A stretch of DNA of 64,000 nucleotides from Ilumatobacter sp. (GCA_018666235.1 JABJAB010000071.1:1-64000), one strand, 5' to 3'; shown: positions 26,459 to 34,867, counted from the first letter of the stretch. Made by a program: numbers and translations. The notes: generated from the letters alone by a model not told the origin.

Positions 26459-26464
26459 TAGGCT
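26459..26464 (+). promoter_or_regulatory. -10 box of hemB
   Basis: TAGGCT, exactly 6 bases before the GTG at 26471; identical hexamer and spacing occur before the gene at 34880. Indicates a leaderless message. Confidence 0.65.
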
Positions 26465-26470
26465 AGAGAG

Positions 26471-27445
26471 GTGACGACGATCCGACCGCGCCGCCTTCGA
26501 CGAACTGCCGCGATGCGCGAACTGATGGCGGAAACGCACGTCCGCGTCGACGATCTGATCGCTCCGCTGTTCGTGCGCGAGGGAATCGACCAACCGGTAC
26601 CGATTGACTCGCTGCCCGGCGTCGTGCAACACACCCGCGAATCCCTTCGTGCCGAGGTGTCCGGTCTCGCCCAACTGGGGGTGAAGTCGGTGATTCTCTT
26701 CGGGGTGCCGTCTGAGAAAGATGCCGTCGGGAGTGGCGCCTCTGACCCGAATGGCATTGTGCAGCTGGCCCTCGGAGACCTTCGTGCCGAGGTGGGCGAT
26801 GACGTCGTGGTGATGACGGATCTGTGCGTCGACGAGTACACCGACCACGGACATTGCGGCATTGTCGACGAACACGGCAGCGTCGACAATGACGCCACTC
26901 TTGACCTCTATGTACAGGCCGCGCTGGCGCAAGCCCGGGCAGGCTCGCAGGTGGTGGCTCCGAGCGGGATGATGGACGGCCAAGTTGCGGCGATTCGCAC
27001 GGCGCTCGACGCGGAGCAGTTCAGCGAAGTGGCGATACTTGCCTACGCCGCCAAGTACGCAAGCGGCCTGTACGGGCCGTTTCGCGATGCGGTCGACGTC
27101 GAGATCGCCGATGGCGGCGATCGGCGCGGTTACCAGCAGGACTATCGCAACGTCCGCGAGGCCCAACGCGAGATTGATCTCGACATCGCTGAAGGTGCCG
27201 ACATGATCATGGTCAAGCCGGCATTGGCGTATCTCGATGTGATTGCCGAGGCTGCTGCGCGCGTCGACCTTCCTGTCGCCGCGTATCACGTGTCGGGCGA
27301 ATACGCGATGATCCATGCCGCCGCTCAGAACGGTTGGATCGACGGAGATGCCGTCGCTCTCGAACACCTCACTGCGATCAAACGCGCCGGTGCAAACATC
27401 ATTCTCACGTACTTCACCCGCTGGTTCGCTGAACAGCACCAGTAG
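26471..27445 (+). CDS. hemB: Delta-aminolevulinic acid dehydratase (porphobilinogen synthase)
   Basis: Condenses two 5-aminolevulinate molecules into porphobilinogen. The 324-aa product has the two Schiff-base lysines in AAKYASGLYGPFRD and MIMVKPALAYLD. The metal loop reads DLCVDEYTDHGHCG: the first and third positions of the zinc triad are Cys, the middle one is Asp instead of Cys, so metal use may differ from the classical zinc form. GTG 26471 has a TANNNT box at -12. With hemL it completes, together with rex-hemACD, the steps from glutamyl-tRNA to uroporphyrinogen III. Confidence 0.96.
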   Translation: MTTIRPRRLRRTAAMRELMAETHVRVDDLIAPLFVREGIDQPVPIDSLPGVVQHTRESLRAEVSGLAQLGVKSVILFGVPSEKDAVGSGASDPNGIVQLALGDLRAEVGDDVVVMTDLCVDEYTDHGHCGIVDEHGSVDNDATLDLYVQAALAQARAGSQVVAPSGMMDGQVAAIRTALDAEQFSEVAILAYAAKYASGLYGPFRDAVDVEIADGGDRRGYQQDYRNVREAQREIDLDIAEGADMIMVKPALAYLDVIAEAAARVDLPVAAYHVSGEYAMIHAAAQNGWIDGDAVALEHLTAIKRAGANIILTYFTRWFAEQHQ

Positions 27446-27492
27446 TCGCTCAGTCGGTGCACCGCGCCGAGTGACCGCCCGATAGGAGCAAC

Positions 27493-28854
27493 ATGGTCGA
27501 CACCCTCATCCCACCCTGCGATGCCACGCGATGCGCGGCGGCTGGCTGCACCCCGACGGTCTGCGTCGGTGCTGGTGTCGCGTCAAATGCCGAGATGTTC
27601 GACCGATCGAAGCGAGCGATCCCTGGTGGCGTGAACTCGTCGATCCGTGCATTCAAGGCGGTCGGCGGAGAGCCTTACGTGGTCGCACGTGCCAACGGTG
27701 CGACGATCACCGACGTCGAAGGAACCACCTATTTCGATCTGGTCCAGAGCTACGGCGCAGTGATCCTCGGGCATGCGCATCCCGCCATCACACAGGCAGT
27801 CACAGCGGCTGTCGGCGATGGGACGTCATATGGCGCGCCGACGCCACGTGAGATGAAGCTCGCAGAGGCGATCAGCGAGCGTGTGCCGAGCTGTGAACGG
27901 GTGCGCTTGATGAACTCGGGCACCGAGGCCACAAGCACCGCGGTGCGCCTGGCGCGCGGTGTCACCGGCCGCGATCGAATTGTCACGTTCGCCGGCAACT
28001 TTCACGGGGCGACCGACGCACTCCTCGTTGCCGGTGGTAGTGGCGTGGCGACGCTCGGGCTCCCTGGCACTGCAGGGGTTCCGAACGGTGCCGTCGCTGA
28101 GACGATGGTGGTGCCGTACAACATTGTCCCCGAGCTCGACGACCAGGTCGCGGCGGTCATCGTCGAGCCGGTCGCGGCCAACATGGGCGTTGTCGCGCCG
28201 GTCCCTGGCTTCCTGAGTGGCCTGCGCGCTGAGTGTGACCGCGTCGGCGCTCTGTTGATTTTCGACGAGGTGATCACCGGTTTCCGGCTCGGGTCAGGCG
28301 GTGCGCAGGCAAAGTACGACGTGCGCCCCGACATCACATGCTTCGGCAAAGTGATCGGCGGTGGACTGCCGATCGGATCGATTGGTGGTCGCGCCGACAT
28401 CATGGAGCGTCTGTCGCCGCTTGGTCCGGTGTTTCATGCCGGGACGTTGTCGGGGAATCCACTCGCCACGGCAGCGGGGCTGGCTGCGCTCGGGCAACTC
28501 ACCGATGACGTCTACATGGAGTTGATGGCGCGCGCCCGTCACCTCGCGGCCGGAATGCGCGATGCCTGTGTATCGGAAGGTTTCGTTGCGTCGTTCCCGG
28601 TGGTCGGCACGCTGATGGGCATGGTCTGCGGATCGGCGGCGGGGTCGGTCCAGAACTTCGACGACGCGAAGCGCACCGACGAAGCTGCATATGCAGCGTT
28701 CTTCCAAGCAATGCTCGCTGAAGGTGTCGCGATGGCGCCTGGAGCGTACGAAGCGATCTTTGTCGGAGTGGGTCACACCGACGATGTGCTTGATGCGATC
28801 GTTGCGAAGACAGCGGTGGCCGCGCGGACCGCGGTGGCTGCGCTCACTGGTTAA
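27493..28854 (+). CDS. hemL: Glutamate-1-semialdehyde 2,1-aminomutase
   Basis: PLP enzyme making 5-aminolevulinate from glutamate-1-semialdehyde. The 453-aa chain has IPGGVNSSIRAF, the PLP-phosphate region MNSGTEATSTAVRLARG, FDEVITGFR with the pyridine-binding Asp, and the Schiff-base Lys in CFGKVIGGGLPIG. ATG 27493 has AGGAG upstream. Compared with usual family members it carries about 34 extra N-terminal residues containing four cysteines at positions 9, 14, 19 and 24 (CX4CX4CX4C), an unusual regular spacing. Follows hemB by 47 bases. Confidence 0.96.
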   Translation: MVDTLIPPCDATRCAAAGCTPTVCVGAGVASNAEMFDRSKRAIPGGVNSSIRAFKAVGGEPYVVARANGATITDVEGTTYFDLVQSYGAVILGHAHPAITQAVTAAVGDGTSYGAPTPREMKLAEAISERVPSCERVRLMNSGTEATSTAVRLARGVTGRDRIVTFAGNFHGATDALLVAGGSGVATLGLPGTAGVPNGAVAETMVVPYNIVPELDDQVAAVIVEPVAANMGVVAPVPGFLSGLRAECDRVGALLIFDEVITGFRLGSGGAQAKYDVRPDITCFGKVIGGGLPIGSIGGRADIMERLSPLGPVFHAGTLSGNPLATAAGLAALGQLTDDVYMELMARARHLAAGMRDACVSEGFVASFPVVGTLMGMVCGSAAGSVQNFDDAKRTDEAAYAAFFQAMLAEGVAMAPGAYEAIFVGVGHTDDVLDAIVAKTAVAARTAVAALTG

Positions 28855-28885
28855 GGGGTGACGCCACCGCTGGCGCGACCGCCGC

Positions 28886-28891
28886 TACGTT
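28886..28891 (+). promoter_or_regulatory. -10 box of the exported protein at 28899
   Basis: TACGTT, 7 bases before GTG 28899, fitting the leaderless pattern. Confidence 0.5.
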
Positions 28892-28898
28892 GGCGGCG

Positions 28899-29657
28899 GT
28901 GAGGCAGCTGTTCACTTGGCGATTCCTGGCAGCAGTAGCAACGCTGGCAGGGCTGGCGTTGATCGCCAACGCAGTCATCGCTGACGACGACCAACTTGCC
29001 GCAGTGCTCGAACCTGAGATCCCTGAGCATCGCGTCGACCTGATCGCTGGAGTCTTCATCACCGAGACCTCTGACGATTTCACGATCGGTCAGGATGGCC
29101 TGACTCGCGGGTTCGTTGACTTCACCCTCCAGAATCGTAAGGTCATGCGCGTTGCCCCGGGCACACCGGGCGAGGTCAATTGCCGACTGTCATCGATCAG
29201 CAGCTGCGTGGTGTTCGTCGACCTGCTTGGTGACGCCGTCGTTTGGTTTTCTGTGGAGCCCAAGGCTGAGCGGAACACCGTCGAACTCGGGCCGATCGTC
29301 GATCTCGAAGATGGTTATGCACTGTTCGCGAGTGGCTGGCAGATCAAGTACCCGCCGGTCATCGAACGTCGCTGTGAAGGCGAGGACATCGTCAGCTTCA
29401 GTGACTTCCTGCGCCGCTTTGGGCCGGGCAGCACGACGGTGATCGACGTCGCAACACAACGGGTCCTCCGTGTCCGCTGCGCCGGTGAGGATCGCGTCGT
29501 GGTCACCACGACGACCCAGCCGCTGATTGATGTGCCGGTCATCGATGGTGAACTGATTCCGGGCGACGAGATTGACGAGAACGACGGCGTCGTCGAAGTG
29601 CCGACCACGCTCGAAGAATCGACCGGCAACGTGACCGGCAGCCCTGCCGACGACTGA
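28899..29657 (+). CDS. Exported or membrane-anchored protein of unknown function
   Basis: Not recognised. The 252-aa product starts MRQLFTWRFLAAVATLAGLA, a signal peptide or membrane anchor, followed by a beta-rich domain of about 190 residues with two Cys pairs (CRLSSISSC and CEG...RVRC) likely to form disulfides, and an acidic Thr/Pro tail with TTTTQPLIDVP. The GTG at 28899 is chosen because TACGTT lies 7 bases upstream; a TTG at 28890 inside that box is not credible. It ends three bases from the convergent oxidoreductase gene, so the two transcripts must overlap. Confidence 0.65.
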   Translation: MRQLFTWRFLAAVATLAGLALIANAVIADDDQLAAVLEPEIPEHRVDLIAGVFITETSDDFTIGQDGLTRGFVDFTLQNRKVMRVAPGTPGEVNCRLSSISSCVVFVDLLGDAVVWFSVEPKAERNTVELGPIVDLEDGYALFASGWQIKYPPVIERRCEGEDIVSFSDFLRRFGPGSTTVIDVATQRVLRVRCAGEDRVVVTTTTQPLIDVPVIDGELIPGDEIDENDGVVEVPTTLEESTGNVTGSPADD

Positions 29658-29660
29658 CAG

Positions 29661-30608
29661 TTAGGCGAGCAGTGTGTGTGCTGCGGCGAGCCCCGAGTTG
29701 TGGGCGCCTTCGACCTTGGGTCCGGCGAACGCGTCACCGGCCATGATCACTTTGCCATCCGCTGTGGTCCAGCACGGATCCGGCCAGATCGATCGTGGTG
29801 TGGCGAGGCGCCATTTCTTCAAGGAATGCTCGACGATCGTCGCGTCACCGAGCCATGGGTGCGCTGCGACGGCGAGCTGCTTGACGAGCTCGTCGTTGTC
29901 GTCGTCCCAGTGAGCCTCGCTCCACGTCGGGTTGGCATGGAACGTAACGGCGGGTTCGAGGCTGACGCCCTTCGAGGCGTTGTCGCCGATGAAACTGAAT
30001 ACGTCGTCAGCGTTCTGAATTCCACCCGACGGAGGGAGGTCAGGAGCCTGGTCGAGTCGGACGAGTAAGCCGATGGTGCGGTCGTAGTCAGTTCGGAACA
30101 GGGTCTCGTCGAGCTCGATGCCGCCGTCGATCATCAAGGCGAAGGCCTGGGGGAGCGGCGCAGTGACGATCACGGCGTCGGCCTCGAACGAGGTGCCGTC
30201 GTCAATCGCAACAGACACATCGCCGCTGTCGGCGTCGCGTCGTACAGCGAACGCCATGGTGGAGCAGCGGATATCAAGGCCAACTGCCAGATCCTTGGCG
30301 AGTGAGTTCATTCCGCCGGTGGCGACGTAGCGCGGGTGGCTATCGCCATCGCCATCATCGAAGCCGTGGTTCCACGCGTGCACGAGCCCGCGTGCGAGCC
30401 AATCGTCGACCGTCTTGGCGAATGCAGGGGACCGCACGGTGAAGAACTGGGCGCCATGGTCGAGTGTTGCGCCGCCGACTCGGCGTGTGGCAAGACGGCC
30501 ACCGGGCGAGCGGCCCTTATCGAGGACCAGCACGTCAGCGCCCGCGGCATCGAGTTCGCGCGCTGCGATCAGTCCCGCAAGGCCGGCTCCGATGATGATG
30601 ATACGCAC
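29661..30608 (-). CDS. FAD-dependent amine oxidase / renalase-like oxidoreductase
   Basis: Flavoprotein of 315 aa with the dinucleotide-binding motif IIIIGAGLAGLIAARELDAAG at the start, cited here as IIIIGAGLAGLIAAREL, then VLDKGRSPGGRLATRR and LDHGAQFFTVR, which match renalase-like NAD(P)-dependent proteins, and the C-terminal FAD motif MAGDAFAGPKVEGAHNSGL. Substrate unknown. GTG 30608 lies five bases after the stop of the hydrolase gene, so it is the last cistron of a four-gene minus-strand operon. Confidence 0.85.
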   Translation of the reverse strand: MRIIIIGAGLAGLIAARELDAAGADVLVLDKGRSPGGRLATRRVGGATLDHGAQFFTVRSPAFAKTVDDWLARGLVHAWNHGFDDGDGDSHPRYVATGGMNSLAKDLAVGLDIRCSTMAFAVRRDADSGDVSVAIDDGTSFEADAVIVTAPLPQAFALMIDGGIELDETLFRTDYDRTIGLLVRLDQAPDLPPSGGIQNADDVFSFIGDNASKGVSLEPAVTFHANPTWSEAHWDDDNDELVKQLAVAAHPWLGDATIVEHSLKKWRLATPRSIWPDPCWTTADGKVIMAGDAFAGPKVEGAHNSGLAAAHTLLA

Positions 30609-30613
30609 GAGCG

Positions 30614-31474
30614 TCAGCTTGCCGCAGCAGTGGCCTCGGGGGCCACTTCGGCGGTGCGTTCGCGATGCGCGTCCTCGGCCCGGCCGAGGAAGTCGAAGAG
30701 AACGCGATTGAAGGAACGAGCGTGCTCGATCATCAGTCCGTGAGCAGCGCCGCTGATCACGGCAAGTTCTGCCGTGGGGATTCGATCGGCGAGTTCTTCG
30801 CTGTCGCCTCGCGGCGTCAGGATGTCCTGATTGCCCACGACGACCAGTGTCGGCACGGTCACGTTTTCGAGTTCGCCCGCATACGACGTGTCGACGTTCA
30901 TGATGGCGTCGACCTGTGCGGCGAATGCGTGCGACGGTCGCCCGAGCGCAAGCGGTCCAAGCCAGCCCATTGCTGGCAAGAGTCGGCGGAACGAGCGTGG
31001 GCCGATGACCCAGCGAGCGGCATCGTGGCCCATCGAGCCGATTCCACGCTCCAGCGCCGCATCGCGCCAGCTTGCCAGCAGCTCTTCGCGCCACGGATGG
31101 TTCTGGCCAGCAGTGCAGGCGAGCGTGAGTGAGCGGAGCCGTTCGGGATACTTCACGGCGAGGATTTGGCTAATCGCGCCGCCCATTGATGCTCCGACGA
31201 CGTGTGCGGTCTCGACGCCAGCGTGATCGAGGACAGTGACGGCATCGTGAGCCATCTGTTCGAGCGAGTACTCGCCGTGCGGTTTGTCGCTGCGGCCTGC
31301 GCCCCGATTGTCGAGGGCGACGGCTTGGTAGGACGGGGCCGACGCGATCCGCTGGAGGTTCCATCCGTTCTTGTCGGCACCCAGACCCTGGATGAACAAG
31401 ATCGGGGGAGCGCCAGGACGCCCGGTGACTCGGTAGTGAATGCGGGTCCCGTCAGATGCACGGACGTAGGTCAT
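30614..31474 (-). CDS. Alpha/beta hydrolase
   Basis: Alpha/beta-fold hydrolase of 286 aa. Oxyanion region ILFIQGLGADKNGW, nucleophile elbow VVGASMGGAIS with Ser in GxSxG, acid residue in VVVGNQDILTPRGDSE and catalytic His in ISGAAHGLMIEH form a full triad. Close to lipase/esterase or 3-oxoadipate enol-lactonase-like families; substrate unknown. ATG 31474 has GGAGGAAA upstream and overlaps the previous stop (TGATG). Confidence 0.88.
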   Translation of the reverse strand: MTYVRASDGTRIHYRVTGRPGAPPILFIQGLGADKNGWNLQRIASAPSYQAVALDNRGAGRSDKPHGEYSLEQMAHDAVTVLDHAGVETAHVVGASMGGAISQILAVKYPERLRSLTLACTAGQNHPWREELLASWRDAALERGIGSMGHDAARWVIGPRSFRRLLPAMGWLGPLALGRPSHAFAAQVDAIMNVDTSYAGELENVTVPTLVVVGNQDILTPRGDSEELADRIPTAELAVISGAAHGLMIEHARSFNRVLFDFLGRAEDAHRERTAEVAPEATAAAS

Positions 31475-32229
31475 CAGTTTCCTCCGAGCCCGCTGAGCGG
31501 CAGCCAGTCGAGCGGGGTCCCGGTCGTCATCTCGCCCATTTCGGTGAGCAGCAATGTGAGGTCGTCGGCGACGTGATCGGCGAGTTCGACTTCGGCGAGC
31601 GGTCCGCGTCGGCGTTGCCGCTGGCGCGTGGCGTCTCCGATCTCGATACGGGCTCGGCGTCCAAACGGCGAGCTCGTGGTGGCGGCGGGGAACACGTCGA
31701 CGTTGGATCGGATCGCCGCACCGATCAGGGCGTGGTCGATGGTGCCGACATCGCGGGGGCGAGTGGTGGCGCTCGCAGAACACACGACCAGTTCGCCTGC
31801 CCGGAGTGCGCCAGCGACCTCGTCGGGATGATCGAGCAGGCCGCCGAGTCGCTGAGCCAGTGCACCAACGGGGCCGCCGTCCGGTCGGCCGACGAACCGA
31901 ACCGGCCGGTCGACGGCGCGGCTGATCGCAAACGCGCTGTAGACCGCGGCGAGCGCGAAGCGACGGGCATTGACAACGATGAGTGCGCCCTTACGGGTGG
32001 GGAGGCGCTGATCGCCGCCCGTCGACACGGACCAGCGGATCTCGGACAGCATCGTGACCGTGCGGAACAACCCCGCATCGCGACCCCAGTTGTCGACATG
32101 ACCTGCTGGCTCGTCGGTCACGCGGTGAAACATTGTTGCGCCCTCAGAGGCGACCGCCGCGACCCGCTTCGTCGGAAAGTCGACGACGCTACCGAGTGGA
32201 GAGTTTGATGAGGGGTTGGGTGCGGGCAT
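31474..32229 (-). CDS. Degenerate PlsC-like acyltransferase (probable pseudoenzyme)
   Basis: The 251-aa protein aligns by eye with actinobacterial lysophospholipid acyltransferases of the Rv0502 type that are encoded next to a GalE-like SDR. The block GALIVVNARRFALAAV sits where the family has the HX4D catalytic motif after N, but His is replaced by Ala and no Asp follows; the region LRAGELVVCSASAT replaces the usual FPEG-containing block. The downstream TSSPFGRRARIEIGDA segment is kept. Start ATG 32229 overlaps the SDR stop (TGATG). Retention in a coupled operon suggests a structural or regulatory function rather than decay. Confidence 0.6.
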   Translation of the reverse strand: MPAPNPSSNSPLGSVVDFPTKRVAAVASEGATMFHRVTDEPAGHVDNWGRDAGLFRTVTMLSEIRWSVSTGGDQRLPTRKGALIVVNARRFALAAVYSAFAISRAVDRPVRFVGRPDGGPVGALAQRLGGLLDHPDEVAGALRAGELVVCSASATTRPRDVGTIDHALIGAAIRSNVDVFPAATTSSPFGRRARIEIGDATRQRQRRRGPLAEVELADHVADDLTLLLTEMGEMTTGTPLDWLPLSGLGGN

Positions 32230-33230
32230 CAGGCGCTCACTTCGTCCGGTGTGATCTGTTCGGCGGCGGGCACCCGAGCCTGCTTGCGAATGACTCTGGG
32301 CCATCGATACAGGTGGTCGATGACCTCGGTGGTGCTCGTATCGGGTGTCATGCCGAGCAGTGCTTGCATCCGTCCGTTGTCGGCAAGGCGGCCACGGGTC
32401 AGTGCTTCGCTGACATGGTCAGGGATGGGTGCGCCGGTGATGTGCGAGAGTTGGCGAGCAAACCACCACTGGGGTCCGAACAACGGCAGCGGAATGCGTT
32501 GGCCGCGACGGATGGCGTGGAGGCAGGTGATCGCGCCGGGGGCGACCACGTTGACCGGGCTCGACAATTGGTTGCGGGCAGCAGCAACGATGGCGCGGGC
32601 TGCGTCACGGTGCTCGATGACGGCAAAGGGTGGGTCGGTGGTTGCATGGAAGGGCACCACCGGCTGGCGGAGCAAACGGCCAAGTGGGGAGGGCACGTGC
32701 GGTCCGAGTACTGAGGCGAGACGCACAGCACCAACGGTGACCCCGACGCGTTCGGCGACGTTGGCAGCCGTGCGCTCGATGTCGGCAACGGTGCGGCCCC
32801 ATTCACTCGTCGGGCGCAATGGTGCGTCTTCGTCCGGACGGGTGAGCGATCCGGGGCCGCGGCCGTAGATCTCGATGCCACTGCGAACGATGATGCTGTC
32901 GAGCGCCCGGCACTCGGCAGCGGCTCCGAGCACAGAGACGGCGGCTTGATCGGTCAGCGCAGCGGCCACCCGCGGGGCGGCACGAGCGTCCGGCTCCCAG
33001 ACGCCGACATGGACCAGCACATGGGGGTTGAACTTGGTGACGGTGTCGACAATGGTGTCGTGGTCGTCTGGAGAAATCCGGTGGAACGTCGTACGCTGCA
33101 GACGACGACGCGGAGGATCTGCGTCAATACCGGACAGCGAACCCACCCACGGCTCATTTTCGAGGAGATTGGCCACCAAAGTGCCGAGTTCGCCACCCAC
33201 ACCACTCACGAAGACTCGCCGCCCTGCCAT
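32229..33230 (-). CDS. NAD-dependent epimerase/dehydratase (extended SDR, GalE2-like)
   Basis: Rossmann-fold sugar-nucleotide epimerase-like protein, 333 aa. VFVSGVGGELGTLVANLL is the nucleotide-binding motif; SIIVRSGIEIYGRGPG keeps the Tyr region, but the classical YxxxK is not evident, so catalysis is uncertain. The pairing with a PlsC-like gene copies the mycobacterial Rv0501-Rv0502 arrangement. First gene of the minus operon. The ATG at 33230 overlaps, on the other strand, the ATG of the M23 peptidase gene; TATCTT lies 8 bases upstream, inside that gene. Confidence 0.85.
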   Translation of the reverse strand: MAGRRVFVSGVGGELGTLVANLLENEPWVGSLSGIDADPPRRRLQRTTFHRISPDDHDTIVDTVTKFNPHVLVHVGVWEPDARAAPRVAAALTDQAAVSVLGAAAECRALDSIIVRSGIEIYGRGPGSLTRPDEDAPLRPTSEWGRTVADIERTAANVAERVGVTVGAVRLASVLGPHVPSPLGRLLRQPVVPFHATTDPPFAVIEHRDAARAIVAAARNQLSSPVNVVAPGAITCLHAIRRGQRIPLPLFGPQWWFARQLSHITGAPIPDHVSEALTRGRLADNGRMQALLGMTPDTSTTEVIDHLYRWPRVIRKQARVPAAEQITPDEVSA

Positions 33231-33885
33231 GACTCTTGAAGATACTCCGACCCGCCGCCAGTTGATTGGTTCAGCGCTGGGCGCAGCGGTCACGTTGGCG
33301 GGCGCCAGCCAACTGTTTGGCAGCGCCGATCGGGTTGCTGCGCTCAGTAGTGCGGTGATGCGGCCAGGGGCTGCGACTAAACCGGCTGTCCGCTTGGCCA
33401 TCACCGACAAATTGACGTTTCCGGTCGACGCCAACCCGATCTATGGAACGCTGGTGTGCCTAAACAACTTCGGTGGCCGAAGTACGGCGAATGGTCCCTG
33501 CAGTCACAATGGCGTCGACATCGGTAACGACAAGGTCAGTGGTCGGGGAAGGCCGCTCTTGGCCTGCGTCGACGGTGTGGTGCACAAAGACGAGGCGTTC
33601 AGCACGGGCGGCCTTACGCGCATTTTGCGTGATGGGATCGGTACCTACTACCGCTATCACCATCTCGACAGCTACGAGTCGTCGCTCAAAGAGGGTGATC
33701 CGGTGACAGCAGGCCAAGTCATCGGCACGATGGGAAATACTGGGAACACGGTCTGGAGCCACCTCCACTTCGAGATTTGGCAAGACAGCCTGACGCCAAG
33801 CCGGGCGACGATCATCGACCCGGTGCCTCGGCTGTGGTTCCCGCACGGTGTCACGCTCCGTGCGCCGACGGCGTGCGCGACCTAA
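33229..33885 (+). CDS. Tat-exported M23 metallopeptidase, copy 1
   Basis: LytM-type zinc peptidase expected to act on peptidoglycan or to regulate an amidase. The 218-aa precursor has a twin-arginine signal (TRRQLIGSALGAAVTLAGAS), then an M23 domain with HNGVDIGND (HxxxD zinc ligands), YYRYHHLDSY and SHLHFEIW (HxH). Four Cys may form disulfides. The ATG at 33229 is the only start ahead of the twin arginines; it shares two bases with the start codon of the divergent SDR gene. Confidence 0.85.
   Translation: MTLEDTPTRRQLIGSALGAAVTLAGASQLFGSADRVAALSSAVMRPGAATKPAVRLAITDKLTFPVDANPIYGTLVCLNNFGGRSTANGPCSHNGVDIGNDKVSGRGRPLLACVDGVVHKDEAFSTGGLTRILRDGIGTYYRYHHLDSYESSLKEGDPVTAGQVIGTMGNTGNTVWSHLHFEIWQDSLTPSRATIIDPVPRLWFPHGVTLRAPTACAT
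33239..33244 (-). promoter_or_regulatory. -10 box of the SDR operon, inside the M23 gene
   Basis: TATCTT on the minus strand, 8 bases before the ATG at 33230. It lies within the first codons of the divergent peptidase gene. Confidence 0.5.
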
Positions 33886-33932
33886 TTGGCGCCGCTCCCG
33901 AACGGGCTCCATCACCAAAAGCTACGGTTGGG

Positions 33933-33964
33933 TGACGAAACGGTTGCGCTTTTCGTCATATAAT
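33933..33964. promoter_or_regulatory. Perfect TATAAT with adjoining inverted repeat
   Basis: TGACGAAA (33933-33940), 10 bases, TTTCGTCA (33951-33958) is a perfect inverted repeat that directly abuts a consensus TATAAT (33959-33964). No convincing -35 at 17 bases was found, which fits a promoter that depends on or is blocked by a protein on the repeat. It would drive the second M23 gene with a leader of about 70 bases; it could alternatively act as a terminator hairpin for the first. Confidence 0.5.
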
Positions 33965-34039
33965 GCGCTCAAGCCGTCCCCCAGACGTGCCGAAGTAGTG
34001 ATATCGCCGTTGTGCCGTCTGGATTCGCCAGTCGACGTG

Positions 34040-34759
34040 ATGCGACTTGACGAATCCCTGATGAACGATCCCACCGACCTCCCTCTCGGCGAAGAGCAGC
34101 ACCGACTCTCTCGACGCCGGATGATCACGGCCTCGCTGGGCGCGGTCGCAGGCCTCGTCGCTGCCAGCCAGGTGGCGAACGCATCACTCCCCGGCGTTTT
34201 CAACGGAAGTGCTGGCCCGCTGCAGAACAGCGAACTCCAACCCGCTGTTCGGATTCCTCAGACCACGACAACCACAACAACGACGCTTCCACCGGTTGCC
34301 GACGGCCAGATCATGTTCCCAATCGATGCCCTCCCGGGAGACTGCTGGATCAGCGACAACTTCGGCGACTGCCGGGGCAGCAACTGTTCGCGTCGCCACG
34401 AGGGTCTCGACATCTCCGGGAACCGCGGTGCAGACCTGTTTGCCGTTGTCACCGGTCGCCTGACCAAGAAGTACGTGGATCGCGGACTCACCTACGGGGC
34501 CGGTCATGGCTGGACGTTGTACGACGAAACGACCGATGTCACCTACAAGTATTTCCATATGGGCTCTCATGCAGAAGGCCTCGCGGAGGGCGACATCGTG
34601 CAGCAGGGCAGTGTGATCGGCACGGTCGGCAATACCGGCACATCAGGCGCGAACAGCGACAGCAACTATCACCTGCACTTCGAGTACCGGCCAGGCAACG
34701 TTGCTCAAGATCCTCGACCGCTGCTGGTTCGCCACCCCAACTGCACGTTCTACGACTGA
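34040..34759 (+). CDS. Tat-exported M23 metallopeptidase, copy 2
   Basis: Paralogue of the preceding peptidase, 239 aa. Twin-arginine signal SRRRMITASLGAVAGLVAAS, a Thr-rich linker (TTTTTTTTLPP), then the M23 domain with HEGLDISGN (zinc His and Asp), YKYFHMGSH and YHLHFEYRP (second zinc His). Start is uncertain: ATG 34040 is used, ATG 34061 and GTG 33932 are in frame. The tandem pair with a shared architecture but divergent linkers points to an old duplication. Four Cys near DCWISDNFGDCRGSNC suggest disulfides outside the cell. Confidence 0.85.
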   Translation: MRLDESLMNDPTDLPLGEEQHRLSRRRMITASLGAVAGLVAASQVANASLPGVFNGSAGPLQNSELQPAVRIPQTTTTTTTTLPPVADGQIMFPIDALPGDCWISDNFGDCRGSNCSRRHEGLDISGNRGADLFAVVTGRLTKKYVDRGLTYGAGHGWTLYDETTDVTYKYFHMGSHAEGLAEGDIVQQGSVIGTVGNTGTSGANSDSNYHLHFEYRPGNVAQDPRPLLVRHPNCTFYD

Positions 34760-34867
34760 TCCACAACAGTGTCTCGCCCCACGCCGCCGGCGCAGCCCGG
34801 AGATGGACGTGGCAAATCCATGACCAAGGTCCCAGCCGGTTGCACCCGACGCGCGGTCAGAGGTTCG

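Noticed and set aside
30614..31783. Longer alpha/beta hydrolase starting at 31783
   Set aside because: The upstream 103 residues are an Arg-rich shadow of the PlsC-like gene; ATG 31474 has a strong ribosome site and begins the fold.
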